From an uncultured Lachnospiraceae bacterium (GTDB lineage Bacteria; Bacillota; Clostridia; Lachnospirales; Lachnospiraceae): a DNA stretch of 36,700 nucleotides. Numbering within the stretch: the first letter of the stretch is position 1; each line of letters begins with the position of its first letter. Positions 32,681 through 36,700 of this stretch are shown one piece after another. Under the pieces are notes generated by a model. The model was not told where the DNA came from and did not search any database. It worked only from the letters and a program-made list of their open reading frames with translations. The translations under genes were made by a program, and so were the position numbers. Where the stretch lies: positions 1 to 36,700 of the forward strand of contig CANPZL010000022.1 in NCBI GenBank assembly GCA_947589055.1, in the 5' to 3' direction.

Positions 32681-34348
32681 TTATACTTCCGTAATGATCG
32701 GCAAGATCATCGGATTCCGTTTGGTTCTCCTCCACAGGAATTCACTTAAATCATCCCGGATCGCCGTCCGAATCCTTCCCCAGTCTGTAATGTTATGATC
32801 CAGACAGCCGGTTAGTGCTTCTTCCGCCACGTCCCGGCACTCTTCCATCAGGTTTTCCGCTTCCCGGACGTAAACAAAGCCTCTGGATACGATTTCCGGT
32901 CCCGCCAACACCTGATTGCTTCCGCCCTCTAATGTAACGACTACAATCATTAAACCGTTCTGGGACAACAGCTGTCGATCCCGCAGGACAATATTCCCCA
33001 CGTCACCGACTCCCAGACCGTCTACCAGAATTCCCTGGGTCGGCACCGTACCCGTTACTTCGGCAGACTCATCGGAAAGCTCCAGCACATCGCCGCTGGA
33101 CAGGATACAGATATGCTGCCGGTCAATGCCTAAGCTCTCTGCCAGCTCTGCATGGCGCTTCAGATGCCGGTATTCCCCATGAACCGGTATCGCATACCGG
33201 GGTTTTGTCAACGTGTAGATCAGTTTAATCTCCTCCTGACAGGCGTGTCCGGACACATGGGTATCCTGAAAGATTACTTTTGCCCCCTTCATTTCCAGTT
33301 CATTGATGATCCGGGAAACCGCCTTTTCATTTCCCGGTATGGGCGTCGAGCTTAATATTACCGTATCGCCCGGCTTTATAGATACTTTCTTATGGATATT
33401 TGCTGCGATCCTGGACAGGGCAGCCATATTTTCACCCTGGCTTCCTGTCGTGATCAGCACGGTTTTCTCATCCGGATAATTCTTAAGCTCCTCAATGTCG
33501 ATCAGGGTATTTTCCGGTATCCGGATATACCCCAGTTCCTGTGCAACCGTAATGATATTTACCATACTGCGGCCTTCCACGACTACCTTTCTGCCATACT
33601 TATATGCAGAATTCACGATCTGCTGCACCCGGTCCACATTCGAGGCGAAGGTGGCAACAATGATCCGATGATTATAATTATCCGCAAAGATATTATCAAA
33701 GGTCTTTCCAACCGTCCGCTCCGACATAGTATAGCCGGGACGTTCTACATTGGTACTGTCGCACATCAGCGCCAGCACGCCTTTTTTCCCCAGCTCGGCA
33801 AAGCGCTGTAAATCTATGGCTTCTCCAAATACCGGAGTGTAGTCTACTTTAAAGTCGCCGGTATGCACCAGAATCCCGGCGGGGGTATAGATTGCCAATG
33901 CAGACGCATCTGCAATGCTGTGGTTCGTCTTGATAAATTCTACCCGAAGGCAGCCCAGATTGATGATCTGTCCATGCTTTACGATCTTGCGTTTTACATT
34001 ATTGAGCAGATCATGTTCCTTTAATTTCCCTTCTATAATCCCCATCGTCAGCTTCGTTGCATAGATCGGCATATTGATTTCTTTCTCCACATAAGGAATC
34101 GCACCGATATGATCCTCGTGTCCATGGGTAATCACCAGCCCTTTGACCCGGTCTGCATTCTCCTTTAGATAGGTCACGTCCGGAATCACCAGATCGATTC
34201 CCAGCATCTCATCATCCGGGAACGAAAGGCCGCAGTCTATCACCACAATCGTATCCCCATACTCGATTGCAGTAATGTTCATGCCGATTTGTTCCAGACC
34301 TCCCAGTGGAATGATCTTTACCGGCTTGTTTTCTTCACTTTTTTTCAT
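32681..34348 (-). CDS. rnj: Ribonuclease J
   Basis: A 555-aa protein. The metallo-beta-lactamase core is complete: PLGGLEQIGMNITAIEYGD, VVIDCGLSFPD, HGHEDHIGAIPY (residues 75-86) and FIKTNHSIADASALAI. The beta-CASP part has LMCDSTNVERPGYT, VATFASNVDRVQQI and TGSQGENMAALSRI; then IPVHGEYRHLKRHAE and the C-terminal domain with FLWRRTKRNPMILPIITEV. It acts as 5'-3' exo- and endoribonuclease in mRNA turnover. The nearest GGAGG is 13 nt before the ATG, longer than usual, so translation may be modest. Confidence 0.95.
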   Translation of the reverse strand: MKKSEENKPVKIIPLGGLEQIGMNITAIEYGDTIVVIDCGLSFPDDEMLGIDLVIPDVTYLKENADRVKGLVITHGHEDHIGAIPYVEKEINMPIYATKLTMGIIEGKLKEHDLLNNVKRKIVKHGQIINLGCLRVEFIKTNHSIADASALAIYTPAGILVHTGDFKVDYTPVFGEAIDLQRFAELGKKGVLALMCDSTNVERPGYTMSERTVGKTFDNIFADNYNHRIIVATFASNVDRVQQIVNSAYKYGRKVVVEGRSMVNIITVAQELGYIRIPENTLIDIEELKNYPDEKTVLITTGSQGENMAALSRIAANIHKKVSIKPGDTVILSSTPIPGNEKAVSRIINELEMKGAKVIFQDTHVSGHACQEEIKLIYTLTKPRYAIPVHGEYRHLKRHAELAESLGIDRQHICILSSGDVLELSDESAEVTGTVPTQGILVDGLGVGDVGNIVLRDRQLLSQNGLMIVVVTLEGGSNQVLAGPEIVSRGFVYVREAENLMEECRDVAEEALTGCLDHNITDWGRIRTAIRDDLSEFLWRRTKRNPMILPIITEV

Positions 34349-34418
34349 TTCTGATCTTTAACCTCCAAAACCTTCTTTTCCGTTATTTTCCGTACCTGTA
34401 TGAAACTATTGCACCTGA

Positions 34419-34706
34419 CTATAGCTTGAATTCCACGTCTTCCATGAGTTCTGCAAACACCTTTGCCACCGCCTGAAGCTCTGCTTCATCCTCAACTATA
34501 TCATAAACTGCAATTTCATCCGTTTCTTTCTGCTGTGTTTCCTTCATGATCATGACATCCGCTTCTTCCCTGTCCGGATCCGCTTCGTCTGTTACCAGAA
34601 TATAATGGACACCCTGTAAGGTCGTTTCTTCCATTACCAACAGCTCTACTACCGTACCGTCCTCCGTTGTAAACGGAACGGTCTGTAATTCCTGATTTTC
34701 TTCCAT
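34419..34706 (-). CDS. DUF1292 protein (YrzB-like)
   Basis: A 95-aa acidic protein: VPFTTEDGTVVELLVMEETT, GVHYILVTDEADPDREEADV and YDIVEDEAELQAVAKVFAEL. This is the DUF1292/YrzB pattern. Its function is unknown. It sits next to ruvX and ireB, the same order as yrzL-yrrK-yrzB in B. subtilis. GGAGG lies 4 nt before the ATG. Confidence 0.85.
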   Translation of the reverse strand: MEENQELQTVPFTTEDGTVVELLVMEETTLQGVHYILVTDEADPDREEADVMIMKETQQKETDEIAVYDIVEDEAELQAVAKVFAELMEDVEFKL

Positions 34707-34740
34707 ATATCCTCCGCTTGTCCTGTCTTGTAAAAGAAAC

Positions 34741-35178
34741 CTACTCTTCTCTACGGGACAGTTGAACTGCTTCCATATAGCTTTGCAGAATCAAGACAGC
34801 CGCCATCTGGTCAATCACTGCCTTTCGATTTTCCCGGCGCACGCCGCCTGCCATGAGAACCCGCTCGGCTTCCACCGTGGTCAGACGCTCGTCCCAAAGG
34901 ATAACCTCCAGTCCGGTCCTTCTCTCCAGCGCCTCTTGAAAGGCTTCGCAAGCTTCCGCCCGTTCTCCTGTGGTATGATTCATATTCCTGGGATAGCCCA
35001 GAATGATCTTATCAATCTGGTATTCCTCAATGATCTCTTCAATCCTTGCCAATGTCTGCCGCAGTTTTCCCGCTGATTTTCTGGTAATGGTCTCCAATGG
35101 CTGCGCCGTGATCTGTAACGGATCACTGACCGCTACGCCAACTGTCTTTGTCCCATAGTCCAGCCCTAATAGTCTCAT
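34741..35178 (-). CDS. ruvX: Holliday junction resolvase-like RuvX/YqgF
   Basis: The start is ATG 35178 ([19 protein letters not shown]); a TTG at 35190 is less likely. The product is 145 aa. The RNase H-like motifs are [48 protein letters not shown] and [17 protein letters not shown], with the catalytic acidic residues in place. YqgF/RuvX proteins are linked to 16S rRNA processing and Holliday junction cleavage. The gene lies 22 nt after ireB. Confidence 0.93.
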   Translation of the reverse strand: MRLLGLDYGTKTVGVAVSDPLQITAQPLETITRKSAGKLRQTLARIEEIIEEYQIDKIILGYPRNMNHTTGERAEACEAFQEALERRTGLEVILWDERLTTVEAERVLMAGGVRRENRKAVIDQMAAVLILQSYMEAVQLSRREE

Positions 35179-35200
35179 GCCCTGCCTCAATTTCTATCCG

Positions 35201-35452
35201 TTACTTTAATCTGGTATCAATATAATTTTCTAACAGGACTTCTATAATCTCGTCCCGTTCGGCCTTCATGATCAGGCTTCTGGCTCCTTTATGGCTGGTA
35301 ATATACGTCGGGTCGCCGCTCATGATATAACCAACGATCTGACTGACCGGATTATATCCTTTTTCAGTAAGAGCCACATATACCTGTGCCAAAATCTCCG
35401 TTACTTCGATTCCGTTTTCCTTTATCACGCTGATGTGCTGGGTATGCTCCAT
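35201..35452 (-). CDS. ireB: IreB-family regulatory phosphoprotein
   Basis: An 83-aa protein with the family core: LAQVYVALTEKGYNPVSQIV, GYIMSGDPTYITSHKGARSL and ERDEIIEVLLENYI. In Enterococcus IreB is phosphorylated at N-terminal threonines by the kinase IreK and affects cephalosporin resistance. The N-terminus here has Thr4 and Thr18 but no TxF-type kinase site can be named. It is the first gene of the ruvX-DUF1292 unit, with its own promoter. Confidence 0.9.
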   Translation of the reverse strand: MEHTQHISVIKENGIEVTEILAQVYVALTEKGYNPVSQIVGYIMSGDPTYITSHKGARSLIMKAERDEIIEVLLENYIDTRLK

Positions 35453-35508
35453 TGTTCCACGTCCTTTTTTTGTTTTCTCCCATTGTTCCGTACCGTTTAC
35501 TCTGCTTG

Positions 35509-35537
35509 ATTATACAATGTTTTTTTGAAAATAGCAA
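35509..35537 (-). promoter_or_regulatory. Promoter of the ireB operon
   Basis: The minus strand has TTGCTA (35537-35532), a 17-nt spacer and TATAAT (35514-35509), about 50 nt before the ireB start, in the 88-nt gap after the YfhO-family gene. Confidence 0.8.
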
Positions 35538-35540
35538 TAA

Positions 35541-36700
35541 TCACTCTTCGGATTCCTGCGCAGACGGTTCTCCTTCCGGTTCCTCTGTTTTTTTCCTTTT
35601 CCGTTTTCGATGTTCCAAAACCGTTTCTTCATAGTACGTTTCCAAGCCGGCTTCATCCATTTCCGATTCTAACAAGAAATCTCTCCGCCTGCCGGTTATG
35701 AACACCAGCACTGTTATCCCCAAAGCGATCACAGAGATACAGCCGCCCAGTAAAAGTCCCTTTTGCCGGTATTCCAGACGGATCGTATGAACCCCCGGCT
35801 CCAACTCTGCTGCCAGAAAGGAACCGTCCCAAAGGGGGATCGTTTCTTTTTCCTCTCCGTCCACATACAGATGCCAGTTATCGTCATACGGGATACTGGT
35901 AAACATAAGCCCCTTATCCTCTACCTGAATCGTTCCGTCCATCGAGGTAGAAGTATAATGCTCTACCTGAAGCTGGTGCCGGGAAAGAATATCATAGGCT
36001 TTTTGCCACTGCGCTTCGTTAATCCGATACAGATGGATATAACTGCCTGCCATTCCCGATGCTTCCAGATATTGCGAATCCATGGAATAAAAGATGTGTA
36101 CCATCTCTCCCGGTTCCAAATATCCAGCCGGTGCAAAACTTCCATTGATCTCCACATAATAATCCCCCGCTTCTACTGCTTCGCAATCAAAGCGAATCAC
36201 AGTATCCTCGGTCCGATCATATGCAGTTGTCGCCGCTGATTCAAGCAACCGTTCTTCCTTTGGTTCCAGATGCCCGGCTGCTTTTATATCCTCACTTTCA
36301 ATGTGTTTTCTTCCGTCCGATAATAGGAAGAAATTCTCCATCATTACCGCCTCACCGTTCAATACATCAATACCGGTTACCTGCGGTTCTACTTCTTCCA
36401 TTACACCAGGTACTTTACAGATCCCCTCAATCCATGCATTTGTAGCCATAGCAAAGATCCCTTTTTCCACCTCTCCGAAGGTTGAAAAAACATCCGTATC
36501 CAAGATTCCCGCATCTTTATCCACCATATAACCTACTGAAAGAACAGTCGGATTCTCATACAGAGAAAAATTCCCTTGCCGGTCGCACAGTTCATAGCCC
36601 TCCATCATATCCGAAGCAGAAGTAAACAGCTCCTCTGGCATCTGTACCTGTGCTTCTACCGTATCATCCTGATAAATATATCGTATATTTAATAGAGACA
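35541..36700 (-). CDS. YfhO-family membrane protein, C-terminal part (5' end beyond window)
   Basis: The frame is open from the right edge (SLLNIRYIYQDD, matching the LLNVRY motif of YfhO proteins) to TGA/TAA 35541, about 385 residues. The extracytoplasmic part contains FTSIPYDDNWHLYVDGEEKE, FLAAELEPGVHTIRLEYRQK and one last membrane span (LLLGGCISVIALGITVLVFI), then a basic/acidic cytoplasmic tail (HRKRKRKKTEE). YfhO proteins are GT-C-fold membrane proteins involved in glycosylation of lipoteichoic acid or related polymers. The N-terminal multi-span domain is outside the window. Confidence 0.82.
   Translation of the reverse strand, partial: SLLNIRYIYQDDTVEAQVQMPEELFTSASDMMEGYELCDRQGNFSLYENPTVLSVGYMVDKDAGILDTDVFSTFGEVEKGIFAMATNAWIEGICKVPGVMEEVEPQVTGIDVLNGEAVMMENFFLLSDGRKHIESEDIKAAGHLEPKEERLLESAATTAYDRTEDTVIRFDCEAVEAGDYYVEINGSFAPAGYLEPGEMVHIFYSMDSQYLEASGMAGSYIHLYRINEAQWQKAYDILSRHQLQVEHYTSTSMDGTIQVEDKGLMFTSIPYDDNWHLYVDGEEKETIPLWDGSFLAAELEPGVHTIRLEYRQKGLLLGGCISVIALGITVLVFITGRRRDFLLESEMDEAGLETYYEETVLEHRKRKRKKTEEPEGEPSAQESEE

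Noticed and set aside
1..36700. CRISPR arrays, tRNA and rRNA genes
   Set aside because: I saw no regularly spaced direct repeats of CRISPR type and no tRNA cloverleaf or rRNA motif in reading the window.

Overview
The window looks like chromosome of an anaerobic, spore-forming Gram-positive bacterium of the Clostridia, most likely a Lachnospiraceae relative. Nearly all genes lie on the minus strand with AGGAGG-type ribosome sites. Sporulation or germination genes are present (a SigK-type sigma factor, a SpoIID-domain protein, a Csp-like subtilisin). The right end carries the Firmicutes block ireB-ruvX-DUF1292 ... trmR-trhP. Family assignments come from motifs read by eye; no database was searched.

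Layout. 1-1837 is the edge of an inserted element: a ParM-like gene running off the window, three small overlapping genes, and a structured leader with a 32-codon ORF and three mutually exclusive pairing segments. It abuts a subtilisin gene (1819-3534) whose C-terminus looks cut off at its Trp-Gly motif. 3600-9597 holds ordinary chromosomal genes (DivIVA-domain protein, YihY/BrkB, SpoIID/LytB protein, an acidic membrane-anchored unknown), a well-defined noncoding RNA with its own promoter and terminator (7806-8072), and a decayed PD-(D/E)XK transposase-family gene.

9868-29208 is a 19-kb type IV pilus operon on the minus strand: pilB, pilT, pilC, major pilin, pilD, a pilM-pilN fusion, pilO-like, a PilV-like prepilin, an 850-aa PilX/GspK-like minor pilin lacking Glu5, a GspH-like and a PilW-like prepilin, then a 1747-aa surface protein (possibly DUF5057 type) and a strong terminator. 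PilB and PilT power extension and retraction, PilC is the platform, PilD processes the prepilins, and PilM/N/O form the inner assembly complex. The large minor pilins and the 1747-aa protein are candidates for the tip or adhesive part, which is the least described part of the locus.

29317-30054 is a divergent SigK-like gene whose stop codon overlaps that of the converging trhP gene. 30051-36700 is a housekeeping block for tRNA modification (trhP, trmR), RNA decay (rnj, YlbF-family protein), a short MltG-like protein without catalytic domain, DUF1292, ruvX and ireB. It ends with the 3' part of a YfhO-family membrane protein that runs off the right edge.
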